A DNA stretch of 32,421 nucleotides, taken from an uncultured Clostridia bacterium (GTDB lineage: Bacteria; Bacillota; Clostridia; Oscillospirales; CAG-272). The notes under the pieces are model-generated. The model was not told the origin of the DNA and did no database searches. It saw nothing but the letters and a program-made list of their open reading frames with translations. The translations under genes and the position numbers were made by a program. Numbering within the stretch: the stretch's first letter is position 1; the number at the start of each line of letters is the position of its first letter. The stretch spans positions 1 to 32,421 of the forward strand of contig CANQNM010000007.1 in NCBI GenBank assembly GCA_947625265.1, read 5' to 3'. Below, piece after piece: positions 14,453-22,569 of the stretch.

Positions 14453-15336
14453 AAAGCGAAGATTTTTACGCTTTTTGCGGGGAATTCGGTTTTCCGGAAG
14501 AGGCGTGCCGGGAACTTCTTGAAAACTATGAGAAACTTCTTTCATTTGACAGGGCGCGCATGCTGCTTGAGGACGTCCGCGCGCGCTGGGAAAGGGGAGA
14601 ATCCCTTGACTTTTGCCGGGTGTGCGGCGATTTGCGGGGAATGCGGGCGGAAACGCGGGTCCACCCTTTTACCTCGGATATGATTTTCTATCTGTACCTC
14701 GCGCCGACGCTCCGGAAACTGTACGAAAAAAGAGGGTACCCCGCGCGATGGTTTACCGGCGTTATGGAGGATCTGCGGTGCAAACTGCTGGAGTGCCGCA
14801 CTGTATACGGAATCTGGGGATCCTTCGTTTCCTCCTGGTTCGCGCGTTTTTACCAATTTTCGCTGTTTGCAATGGGACGTTTGGAATTCTGTCTGATCCC
14901 CTGTCCCTTCGACTATGAAAAGGGCGGCCTTTCCATTCGAAAAGGACAGAAGTGCGTGGATGTACATATTCCGTCCAAAGGGAAGTTGGTAAGGCGGGAA
15001 CTTGCCGATTCCTACAGGGAGGCGGCGGAATTTTTCGGCCCCATGCTTGAAGCGCCCGTGGCCTTTTACTGTGAGAGTTGGCTGCTTTTTGAACACCATG
15101 CCGAGATGCTTCGGGAAGGTTGCGGCATCAGACGTTTTGCGGAGGACTATACCTACATGAGAAGCGCACCGGATGAGCAGGACCTTTGGAGAATTTTTGG
15201 CGCGGAGGACACCGAAACTCCTCAAAACCTCTCGGAGGACACGTCGCTCAAAAGGGCGTACAAGAAAAGATTGCTGGAGGGAAAGCCCGTGTACGGCGGA
15301 GAGGGCATATTCTTCTACCGCTTTTTTGAAATCTGA
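14449..15336 (+). CDS. acyltransferase-domain protein, NAT_N/GNAT_C type
   Basis: A 295-residue protein resembling the family with an N-terminal helical domain and a C-terminal GNAT-like acyltransferase domain (PF18082/PF18164). Supporting stretches are the LYLAPTLRKLYEKRG helix in the first third, the GRLEFCLIP strand in the middle, DVHIPSKGKL (the 'vHIP' motif), the FYCESWLL segment and the closing DTSLKR...GG pattern. The substrate is unknown. The start is TTG 14449, read from an excellent GGAGGAAAG site 8 nt upstream and overlapping the PHP stop as TTGA, so the two genes are coupled and may act in one process. The family call is from memory of its motifs. Confidence 0.72.
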   Translation: MKSEDFYAFCGEFGFPEEACRELLENYEKLLSFDRARMLLEDVRARWERGESLDFCRVCGDLRGMRAETRVHPFTSDMIFYLYLAPTLRKLYEKRGYPARWFTGVMEDLRCKLLECRTVYGIWGSFVSSWFARFYQFSLFAMGRLEFCLIPCPFDYEKGGLSIRKGQKCVDVHIPSKGKLVRRELADSYREAAEFFGPMLEAPVAFYCESWLLFEHHAEMLREGCGIRRFAEDYTYMRSAPDEQDLWRIFGAEDTETPQNLSEDTSLKRAYKKRLLEGKPVYGGEGIFFYRFFEI

Positions 15337-15409
15337 AAAAAGGAAGTCTTCGTCCGGGTGCGCGGATGTACGTGCGGACATGCGGGCGCATGGCTGCAGC
15401 AGGCGCGCC

Positions 15410-15514
15410 GGTGCCCGGTGACCGATACCCGGTATCCGATACCTGGTGCCTGATACCTGGTGCCCGATATTCGGTACCCGGTACCCGGTACTCGGTACCC
15501 GGTGCCCGGTGCAC
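15410..15514. repeat. 7-bp tandem repeat, 15 copies
   Basis: Fifteen 7-bp units lie end to end, consensus G-R-T-R-C/Y-C-C/T. Variants are GGTGCCC, GATACCC, GGTATCC, GATACCT, GGTACCC and similar. Many units contain the palindromes GGTACC or pair GATACC with GGTATC, so the strand can fold on itself in many registers. It fills the gap between the acyltransferase and the carboxypeptidase. The frame runs open through it, but a 7-bp period is not compatible with a protein repeat. Confidence 0.95.
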
Positions 15515-15624
15515 AGACGGAAACTGCGGGAATCCGGCGTAAGACCGGTGCGGGTTTGACACTTTTGGCGGCAGGATGCGCGGGTTTTCGGTGCAAACCC
15601 GCGGAAATTCGGAAAGGAATGAAC

Positions 15625-16716
15625 ATGAAAATGAAAATGAACATGAAAATGAAAATGAAATCGCTGTTTTCTCCCCGTCTTTTTTCTTTTACGCTGATAC
15701 TTTCGCTGCTTCTTTGTTCCTGTTCCTCTTCGCGGATCACGGTAGTGACTCACGGCCCGAACGATCCGGGGTACATCCCGGTTTTCGGGGAGACTTTCGA
15801 ACGGACCGATTCCTCGCTGTCGCGCCCTGGCCCTTCCGCCGAACCGTTTTCACCGTCGCCGTCTTCTAAAAACAGTTCGAGCCCTACGCCCCCTCCTTCC
15901 TACCCCGCACCGAATTTTCTCTGCGGACAAAGTTTTGTTTACGACGTTCAGAGGAAAGCTTTTCTTTTCATCGAGGGGAACAATCGGGTAGTTTATCCCG
16001 CCAGCACCACAAAACTGCTCACCATCCTTTACGCGCAGACGCTTCTCCCTCTGGATCGGGTGGTGCGGCCGGGCGATGAACTGGAACTGGTGGGGCCGAA
16101 TTCCTCCATTGCCTACATCAAACCCTATGATACGTCCGGACACAGCCTGACAGTGGAGCAGCTCATCGAGGGAATGCTGCTCCCTTCGGGAAACGATGCG
16201 GCGTATGTTCTCGCGGCGGAAGCGGGCAGGGCGTTGAATCCGGAATGCGCCGATGGCAAGGAGGCGGTGCAGGTCTTTGTTGCCGGTATGAATGCCTATG
16301 CGAAGGAACTGGGACTTTGCGGAAGTGTTTTCCTCACGCCCGACGGGTACGACGATGAAGGACACTATTCCACGCTTGAGGATATGGCGCTGGTGGCACG
16401 GTTGGCGTACGAGGATCCGGTCATTCGCAAATATTCCTCGCTTCTCTATGACGACGTGGTATACCACAGCGGCCACACCAACACCTGGAGAAACACCAAC
16501 TGGTGTTTGGATCCTGAAAGACCGGAGTACTATCTGCCGGAGGTGAACGGGTTAAAAACCGGGGCGGTGAACAAAAACTACTATTGCATCATCTCTTCGG
16601 CGGAAATCGACGGGCAGTCCTTTATCTTCGGCTTTTTCGGAGAAAAAACGATGGAAAACCGGTTTGTCGATACCAAGACGGCTGTGGAGTGGATCAAAAC
16701 GTATATCCTTGTGTGA
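15625..16716 (+). CDS. D-alanyl-D-alanine carboxypeptidase (S11 family), lipoprotein-like
   Basis: A low-molecular-weight penicillin-binding protein that trims the terminal D-Ala from peptidoglycan stem peptides outside the membrane. All three active-site motifs are present: STTK at 127-130, SGN at 188-190 and KTG at 311-313. The N-terminus is a basic run of alternating Met and Lys, a hydrophobic core (about 19-30), then L-C-S-C with Cys33 as the likely lipidated residue, and a Ser/Pro-rich linker up to about residue 95. ATG 15625 is chosen because AAAGGA lies 6 nt before it; ATG 15619 would touch the ribosome site. The Met-Lys run is encoded by a 6-bp repeat (ATGAAA/ATGAAC). It is last in the cluster and followed by a terminator. 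Confidence 0.9.
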   Translation: MKMKMNMKMKMKSLFSPRLFSFTLILSLLLCSCSSSRITVVTHGPNDPGYIPVFGETFERTDSSLSRPGPSAEPFSPSPSSKNSSSPTPPPSYPAPNFLCGQSFVYDVQRKAFLFIEGNNRVVYPASTTKLLTILYAQTLLPLDRVVRPGDELELVGPNSSIAYIKPYDTSGHSLTVEQLIEGMLLPSGNDAAYVLAAEAGRALNPECADGKEAVQVFVAGMNAYAKELGLCGSVFLTPDGYDDEGHYSTLEDMALVARLAYEDPVIRKYSSLLYDDVVYHSGHTNTWRNTNWCLDPERPEYYLPEVNGLKTGAVNKNYYCIISSAEIDGQSFIFGFFGEKTMENRFVDTKTAVEWIKTYILV

Positions 16717-16737
16717 TACGGATTATTTTTAGACGTC

Positions 16738-16785
16738 AAAAACCGTCTTGCGGGATCGGCGAGATCCACCAAGGCGGTTTTTGTT
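16738..16785 (+). terminator. terminator after the carboxypeptidase gene
   Basis: AAAACCGTCTTG pairs with CAAGGCGGTTTT (one G-U pair), with an inner GGATC/GATCC stem, followed by a T-run. The A-run on the left gives a T-run on the minus strand, so it can also end the convergent rqcH transcript. Confidence 0.8.
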
Positions 16786-16907
16786 TCGGTTCCGATTGTG
16801 TTTTTCCTGTTGCTTGCCGCGGCGACTTTATACAAAAGGCAAGTCCAGGTCCTAAAAAACAGGTCTTTGCGGACTTTACGCTGCCGGAGGAAGCGTTCAG
16901 GCCGCGG

Positions 16908-18662
16908 TCATTTGCATTCCAACTTTTTTACCAGTTGTGCGTCGGGCGTGACAATCGCCGAATAGTTGGTGTGATAAATGACGAATCCCGGTTTGGAACG
17001 GGGCGGTTTTTTGAGGTTTCGCACCTTCGTGTAGTCCACCGTTACCTGGCCGCTCCCGGCGAGACTGCTGTTCACCGCTGCGATCATCGCGGCCTGTGTG
17101 AAATTTTCGGCGGGAGGATCGTCCACCCCGTCGCACATCAGAATCACATGGCTGCCCGGCGCGCCGTGTACGTGGAACCACCAGTCGTCTTTATCGGCCG
17201 TCTGGAAAGTCAGCGCCTCGTTTTGAAGGTTGTTTCTGCCGCACAGAACCTGAAAGCCTCCGCTTGTCTTATAGACAAGATGCTTTGAAACGGCCGTCTT
17301 TTTTTTCGGCGGTGTGTGTTCGGTTTGGGAAATATAGCCGGTGTGCGCCAGTTCCAGCCGGATTTCCTCAATGTCCGCGGGCAGGGAGGCGCGATCCAGC
17401 GCGTCGATGACAGAACGTATATACAGCAGTTCGCTTTCTGCTTTTTTCAGTTGTTCGGTCAACTCTTTCTCGGCATTTTTTGCTTTGGTGTAGCGTTTGA
17501 AGTACTTTTGCGCGTTGGCGGCGGGGGAGAGTCTGCCGTCAAGAAGCAGCGTTACTTCTTCCATTTCTTCCGAAAAATAGTTTGTGAGCGTTACCCGTTC
17601 CTGCCCCTTTTTCAAAGCGTACAGGTTGGCGGTGATGAGTTCTCCCAATTGCCTGAAAGTTTCCTTTTCGCCGCAGGCGGCCAACTCTTTCTGTTGGATT
17701 TCCATTTTGCGCAGCAACCGATTTTCGGTGTTGGTCAGAAGTTTATACAGATCCTGCGCTCTCCTGCGCACTAAAAGACTCCTGTCCCTCTCGGCAAAGA
17801 ACTCTTCAAGCATCCGCGACGGGCTGTCGTAGAGCCTTTTTTCCGACGAGGCGCCGTATTGTAAGATGGGCAGAAAACTGTATTCGGTGTTGACGCCCTC
17901 TATACGCACGGCGCAGGGAGCGAAGCGCTTGAAGCGCAGAATGTCTGAAACTTTCCGGAACTCCTCCCAAAGTTCATGGGTGAAGGAGGACGTTTTACAA
18001 TCGGTGCAGCCGGAAGCTCTGAAAGCGATTTCCCTTGCCAAAAGAGGAGAGATTCCCCTGTACGTTGATACAATAAATTTGTCTGCCGGTCGGTCCAGCG
18101 CGTTTTCCGCTCTTTGAGAGAACCCCTCTTCGGTTTCGGCAAGAAAATCTGTTTTCCCTTCTTGCAGGGGAGGATACTCATAGATCATGCCGGGCAGAAG
18201 TTGTCTTTTTTCGCTTGCGGTGAAGTCTACGGGGCGAAGGACGCCGAGAATTTTTCCCTCTCCGTTCGTAAAAATCAGGTTGCTGTATTTGCCCAGCATC
18301 TCGCAGATGATTTTTCTCTTTGTCTCATAACCCATTTCATCTTTTGAAAGAAAGGAGAATTCCACCGCCCGTTCAAAACCCGGCTGAGTGATTTCGGAGA
18401 GAATACCTCCCGACAGATGTTTGCGCAGCAGAGTGCAGAACATGGGCGGAACGGTGGGGTTCTCTTTTTTTTCTTCCGACAGGAAAACCTTTGAGTTTCC
18501 GGGCGTCGCCGAAAGCACCAGACGCACGGGCTTGCCTCCCGCGCGCAGGTACAGGTCGATTTCGTCCTTTTCAGGTTGGTGAATTTTCTCCAGTTTAGCG
18601 CCCGTCAGCGTTTTTTGAAATTCGTAAGTCAGCGCGCTGACCATTCCGGCGTCCAATGCCAC
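16908..18662 (-). CDS. rqcH: ribosome quality-control factor RqcH (NFACT family)
   Basis: RqcH (Rqc2/NEMF homologue) binds stalled 50S subunits carrying peptidyl-tRNA and directs addition of C-terminal alanine tails. The 584-residue protein has the NFACT-N domain (1 to about 165, with EMLGKYSN at 121-128), a middle region with helix-hairpin-helix character, a coiled-coil stretch (about 290-420) and the NFACT-R domain with WWFHVHGAPGSHVIL at 494-508. The start is a GTG 8 nt after GGGGAGGAG. Oddity: the conserved Asp97-Arg98 pair known to matter in B. subtilis RqcH reads Glu97-Arg98 here. It was once annotated as a fibronectin-binding protein; the NFACT layout supports RqcH. It is the last gene of a minus-strand run. 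Confidence 0.93.
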   Translation of the reverse strand: MALDAGMVSALTYEFQKTLTGAKLEKIHQPEKDEIDLYLRAGGKPVRLVLSATPGNSKVFLSEEKKENPTVPPMFCTLLRKHLSGGILSEITQPGFERAVEFSFLSKDEMGYETKRKIICEMLGKYSNLIFTNGEGKILGVLRPVDFTASEKRQLLPGMIYEYPPLQEGKTDFLAETEEGFSQRAENALDRPADKFIVSTYRGISPLLAREIAFRASGCTDCKTSSFTHELWEEFRKVSDILRFKRFAPCAVRIEGVNTEYSFLPILQYGASSEKRLYDSPSRMLEEFFAERDRSLLVRRRAQDLYKLLTNTENRLLRKMEIQQKELAACGEKETFRQLGELITANLYALKKGQERVTLTNYFSEEMEEVTLLLDGRLSPAANAQKYFKRYTKAKNAEKELTEQLKKAESELLYIRSVIDALDRASLPADIEEIRLELAHTGYISQTEHTPPKKKTAVSKHLVYKTSGGFQVLCGRNNLQNEALTFQTADKDDWWFHVHGAPGSHVILMCDGVDDPPAENFTQAAMIAAVNSSLAGSGQVTVDYTKVRNLKKPPRSKPGFVIYHTNYSAIVTPDAQLVKKLECK

Positions 18663-18754
18663 GAAATGCTCCTCCCCTCTTTTTTCAATTTCCGGTTTTG
18701 GGTTTCAAGTTCCGGCCTTGGATTCTGTGCCTGCCGATTCGGAATTTGAAGAAC

Positions 18755-19489
18755 CTATGGTTTTTTCCTGTAGGCGTCCACCGCGTAGAATCTGCTCTCG
18801 GCTCTGAAACCTACCGCTTTTGCCACGGCGATGGACGCGCGGTTGTGGCAACTGCAGCAGTATACAATTCCTTTTTTATTTTCAAGCAGATGCTTGCAGA
18901 GCAGCGCGACGTTTGATTTGGCGTATCCCTTGCCTCTTGCTTCCGGCAGGGTATATACCGTCGCTTCAAGAAGTCTTTGGTTTTCGCTGTGCTCGTTGAC
19001 CGTTGCGACAGAGAGAAGTTTTCCGTCTTTAACCGTGAGTGCGGCGGGAAGTTCTTTTTTTAAAAGTTCCCTAAGATCAAAGTCGGTCTTGTTGATTTTG
19101 ATTTTTTCAAGAACGTCGGTGCAGAGCATTTGAGAAGTTTCACAGAGACTGCCGGTGCGGAGGTTTCTCTTGTCCCACAGCACGAAGGATTTGTAAAAGC
19201 GGTACACGCCGCTCCCCCGCTCATAGCCCTGGCTTTCAAGGTATGGAGCAAGGCGTCGGTCAAGGTCTTCCAAAGCCTTCTTTGAAAAGGGATTCCGGTC
19301 ATGCTCAAAAAGAAAGGTTCGCACGATGTCGTATACGCCAAAATAGCATTCGACTTCCGTTTTTCCTTTATACCTGCTGAACACCGTTGGCACAATGGCA
19401 GGCAGAGGCCAATCTTCTATGGCCTCCTCATCCTCAAGGGAAAAGATCAGTTTGTTTTTGTTTTTTTCCTGCTTCCTCTTTGTTTCCAT
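18755..19489 (-). CDS. GNAT-family N-acetyltransferase
   Basis: A 244-residue protein with a C-terminal GNAT domain (about 130-240): the acetyl-CoA loop LPEARGKGYAKSNVA spans 181-195, followed by the typical NRASIAVAKAVGF segment at 216-228. The first 130 residues form an extra N-terminal domain, probably a second degenerate GNAT half, which is inference. The substrate is unknown. The ATG at 19489 is 18 nt after the YitT-type stop; AAAGGA lies about 14 nt upstream, rather far, so translation may rely on coupling. It precedes rqcH by 92 nt on the same strand. Confidence 0.85.
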   Translation of the reverse strand: METKRKQEKNKNKLIFSLEDEEAIEDWPLPAIVPTVFSRYKGKTEVECYFGVYDIVRTFLFEHDRNPFSKKALEDLDRRLAPYLESQGYERGSGVYRFYKSFVLWDKRNLRTGSLCETSQMLCTDVLEKIKINKTDFDLRELLKKELPAALTVKDGKLLSVATVNEHSENQRLLEATVYTLPEARGKGYAKSNVALLCKHLLENKKGIVYCCSCHNRASIAVAKAVGFRAESRFYAVDAYRKKP

Positions 19490-19507
19490 AGTGATCGGTC
19501 ATTTCCT

Positions 19508-20473
19508 TTACAATTCTTCCTCGTCGAGGCGTTTATATCCTTTGCCAAGCACCTGGCTGGCGCTGGTGACGATCATGAAAGCGTCGGGATCCTCCTGCAA
19601 AACGATCTCCCGCGCGCCGGGAACCTGCTGCTTGCGCATGGCGCACATGAGTATCTGACGGTCTTTGCCCGTGTAAGCGCCTTTGCCCTGCAGGTAGGTA
19701 ACGCCCGAATGCAGTTCTCCGTTGATTCTTTCGGAGATTTCCTCTTCCTTGGTGGTGATGATGTAGATCATTCTGGCGCCTTCCGAACCGTAGAGCACGA
19801 AGTTTGCGAAATAAGACTGCACGAAGATGGCCATCACCGAATAGATCAGAATTTCCACATCGAAATTCTGAAACTCAAAAGAACCGGACGCGAAGAGCGC
19901 GCAGAGCGTGCCGAAGACCACGATAGCGCCGTCCACGAAGAGATAGAAGGTCCCGGTTTGCATATATTTGTAGCGCAGGCGCAAAACTTTGACGACAATA
20001 TCTGTACCTCCGAAAGTCGCGCCCGCTCGCATGGCGAGCCCTACGGAAATTCCGATGAGCACGCCTCCTCCCACGGCTGCGGGCAGAGGGGAGATGGTGT
20101 ACCCGGCGTCGAATTTTTCAATGAGGAAGTCGAGAACCTCCATAAGACCTGAAGAAGTGAGAATTGCCGAGATGGTGGTGGCAAAAAATTTGGGACCGAA
20201 CTTTACGATACCCAGAATGACGATGGGGATGTTAAGAATCAGGACGATGATTCCCTTTCCAAAGGGCAAAATTCTCAGACGTTCCAGTGCGATAGAGACA
20301 CCCGAAAGCCCGCCCGGCGTGAGTCCGGATGGACCGAAAAAAAAGGAAACGCCGATGGAATAAAGGATTACCGCCAAAATGAGCATTCCCAGATTCTTCA
20401 GCCGGTTTGTTAGGGGCGTTCGTTTCAACTGTTGGCTCTGTTTTTGGGTTTTTTTGATTTTTTGCCTTTTCAT
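19508..20473 (-). CDS. YitT-family membrane protein (DUF161 + DUF2179)
   Basis: A 321-residue membrane protein with a basic N-terminus, five or so membrane helices (residues about 25-215, including the family's GPSGLTPGGLSGVS and RAGATFGGTDI stretches) and a cytosolic C-terminal DUF2179 domain (about 225-315: EGARMIYIITTKEEEI, then the GAYTGKD and the AMRKQQV regions). Function of the family is not settled; some members are proposed transporters. ATG 20473 is chosen because it begins a charged pre-membrane segment; the frame is open to 20812, but those codons lie in GC-rich leader with no ribosome site. It starts the run YitT-type / GNAT / rqcH. Confidence 0.88.
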   Translation of the reverse strand: MKRQKIKKTQKQSQQLKRTPLTNRLKNLGMLILAVILYSIGVSFFFGPSGLTPGGLSGVSIALERLRILPFGKGIIVLILNIPIVILGIVKFGPKFFATTISAILTSSGLMEVLDFLIEKFDAGYTISPLPAAVGGGVLIGISVGLAMRAGATFGGTDIVVKVLRLRYKYMQTGTFYLFVDGAIVVFGTLCALFASGSFEFQNFDVEILIYSVMAIFVQSYFANFVLYGSEGARMIYIITTKEEEISERINGELHSGVTYLQGKGAYTGKDRQILMCAMRKQQVPGAREIVLQEDPDAFMIVTSASQVLGKGYKRLDEEEL

Positions 20474-20836
20474 ATGCCTGTACCTGTTATCTGTATCTGT
20501 TTGTTTTTTGGGAATGGATGTTCCCGTTTTCGCCGCGACGAAAACTTCTTTCTGTTCTGAAAATTTCTGTTTGGCGCAGATCGCAGCAGGACCGTTTTGC
20601 GCGCCGCTTTGTTTTCTGATTTCTCCATTTACACATTTGCCGACGGGAAAGCGCTGCGGGAACAGAAATTCTCCGAAGAACGCCGGAAACGCTTCCGATT
20701 CAAGACGGCGGGAATTCCGGACATAACGTTCCCCGCGCCCAAAGGACGCGGGGTGTTGACGGTGTATGGGTTGAGGGCGAGCGCCGTGAGGCGCGCACGG
20801 GGCATGCGGCACATGCGGAATGTGCCGGTCAATCTT
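20474..20836. other. gap between M23 peptidase and YitT-type gene
   Basis: No credible gene. Two hairpins are visible: GGCACAT/ATGTGCC at 20808-20826 just past the peptidase stop, and CCCCGCG/CGCGGGG at 20731-20753. Neither is followed by a T-run on the minus strand, so termination is uncertain and the peptidase and downstream genes may share transcripts. No clear promoter was found. Confidence 0.4.
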
Positions 20837-22168
20837 CTACCGATCGCTTAAATATTTTTTGGGATTTACGCTTTTGCCGTTTACGCGGAACTCATAGTGG
20901 ACGTGCGGCCCTGTGACCCGGCCTGTCGCGCCCGAATATCCGACCAAATCGCCCTTACACAATTTGTCGCCCTCTTTGACGGCAACTTTGGACATGTGCC
21001 CGTAGTATGTGACGATGCCGTTTCCATGATCAATAACCACATAAATGCCGTAGCCGTTTCCCGCGTCGCCCGCGTGGATGACCGCTCCGCCGTCCCCGGC
21101 GTAAAGGGGCGTGCCAGTGGGAACGGCGATGTCGATACCGGCGTGCAGTTTGGTTTCGCCGAAAAGATCCCTGTAGCCGTAAAGAGAGGAAATATACCCC
21201 TCCGAGGTGGTCCAAATGAATTCGCCTGTGGCGGCACCCGGCGGGAGCATCCCCTCCCGGATCACTTCATTTGAGGGTGGGACAAGAATCTCCTCAAGAA
21301 AAACCTCCCGGGAAGTTTCCTGTCCGTCTTCGTAGGTTATAAGAACCGTCACTCTTTTTGTTCCGGGATGTCCTTCCGCTTCGACAACGCGCGCACCGAC
21401 GTACAGACTTTTGTCCTCGACGATCACCGTTTCGAACGGGACGGTTTCTTCGTAGGATTCGCTCACCTGCTCTACAATAACCGGAGACAACTGGGGAACC
21501 TGGTGGTTTTCCAGGAACGTCACGACTTTTTCATCTTTCACAAAAAAATCAAACTTCTCTTCCGAACAGCAGACGGCCAGCACCGCTTCTATCTCTTCGC
21601 AGGAAAGCAGATCTTCCTCGGGCACGGTGCAGGAACCGAGAACAGAATTCTTTAACACCGCCTGCCCCTCGCTCTCTTTCAGTTCGGCAAAAGCGTCAAG
21701 AAACGCGTCCAGTGCCTCTTGCAAAGTACCGTCGTCCCGCGCCGCCGCGATCAGCGTACCGTTTATGTAAAGCCCGCGGGCGTCGGTGTACTCGCTCTGC
21801 ACCGCATTGCTCGCGGTGCGCAGGCAACGATCAAAGTTCAAAGGCGTCTCATCGCTTCTTTCCTGACGCAGGGAAAATTCCTTTCGCGGAGTGCGGGACT
21901 CACCCAACTCCCCCTTCAGAATCGTGAGGAATTCTGCTTGGTCAAAGTCCTCTTCCACCCTGCCAATGCGTTGTTCTCCATAGTACAACACGGGGCAAAT
22001 CGGCGTTTCGGGAAGATCCGCAAGGGACAACGCTCCGCTGCAGAGGGAGGACGTAAGGGGCGAATCCTTCAAGTTTCTCTGTGCGAAGAACCCGAAAGAG
22101 AATACGGCCGTCGCGGTCACCATCACTGTTGCGGCGCACGCCGCCAGACAAACGATTCGTTGCTTCAT
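20837..22168 (-). CDS. M23 (LytM-like) peptidase with G5 domain
   Basis: A 443-residue exported cell-wall endopeptidase or an amidase-activating relative. An N-terminal signal/membrane segment (about 5-29) is followed by a region of unknown fold (40-225), a G5 domain (about 228-305) and a complete M23 zinc peptidase domain (about 315-440). Zinc ligands are seen: His342 and Asp346 in HAGID, and HVH at 422-424 with His424; His391 in YYGHMS is the expected catalytic His. As the site is intact, active hydrolysis of peptide cross-links is likely. The ATG is 7 nt after a perfect GGGAGG. It has its own strong promoter at 22215-22243, which shares a 13-bp block with the promoter at 11107. Confidence 0.93.
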   Translation of the reverse strand: MKQRIVCLAACAATVMVTATAVFSFGFFAQRNLKDSPLTSSLCSGALSLADLPETPICPVLYYGEQRIGRVEEDFDQAEFLTILKGELGESRTPRKEFSLRQERSDETPLNFDRCLRTASNAVQSEYTDARGLYINGTLIAAARDDGTLQEALDAFLDAFAELKESEGQAVLKNSVLGSCTVPEEDLLSCEEIEAVLAVCCSEEKFDFFVKDEKVVTFLENHQVPQLSPVIVEQVSESYEETVPFETVIVEDKSLYVGARVVEAEGHPGTKRVTVLITYEDGQETSREVFLEEILVPPSNEVIREGMLPPGAATGEFIWTTSEGYISSLYGYRDLFGETKLHAGIDIAVPTGTPLYAGDGGAVIHAGDAGNGYGIYVVIDHGNGIVTYYGHMSKVAVKEGDKLCKGDLVGYSGATGRVTGPHVHYEFRVNGKSVNPKKYLSDR

Positions 22169-22214
22169 CCTGTATCCTCCCTAGATGTGACCGAAAATTC
22201 AAAACCTTAAATAC

Positions 22215-22243
22215 ATTCTAGCATTTTTTTACCGGTTTGTCAA
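22215..22243 (-). promoter_or_regulatory. promoter for the M23 peptidase
   Basis: On the minus strand TTGACA (22243-22238), 17-bp spacer and TAGAAT (22220-22215) with TGC before the -10, close to consensus. Transcription starts about 40 nt before the ATG. TTGACAAACCGGT is identical to the start of the promoter at 11107; the right half of that palindrome is replaced by an A-run here. Confidence 0.8.
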
Positions 22244-22360
22244 GGAAAAAATCGCCTCTTTTATGTTGTGAAGAAGGAAATATATGAGAAAAAATTCCCC
22301 TTTTTATATCAAATTTGGAGATTTGTGCGGTGCGTTCCATTTTGAAAAACAGTCCGCCAC

Positions 22361-22388
22361 TTGATTTTCTCCTGATTTATGGTATAAT
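22361..22388 (+). promoter_or_regulatory. promoter for tadA
   Basis: TTGATT (22361-22366), 16-bp spacer, consensus TATAAT (22383-22388) preceded by TG in the extended -10 position. It gives a leader of about 175 nt to the first tadA start. The gap 22169-22569 holds this promoter, the divergent peptidase promoter and no gene. Confidence 0.75.
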
Positions 22389-22569
22389 TCAAACTGGACG
22401 TTCCCACGGAAGCAAAAACGGAGGATAGTACGCGAAGAACGGAGGCCGGAAAACCGAAAAAAGGACAAGGCGCAGGGACGAACGGAGACGTAGACGCCAA
22501 AGAGACGCCCTGAAAACGCTCTTTTGGACAGTTGGCGCCTCTGCGTTCAAGGGAGGAAATTTAAAATCT

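Noticed and set aside
14542-15753. 403-codon minus-strand frame
   Set aside because: It is antisense to the acyltransferase gene and reads through the 7-bp array; composition is that of a shadow frame.
16786-16907. Short hydrophobic plus-strand reading (VFFLLLAAATLY) after the carboxypeptidase terminator
   Set aside because: No start codon with a ribosome site; it runs into the antisense of rqcH.
20731-20753. Terminator for the M23 peptidase
   Set aside because: The GC-rich stem is good but no T-run follows on the minus strand.
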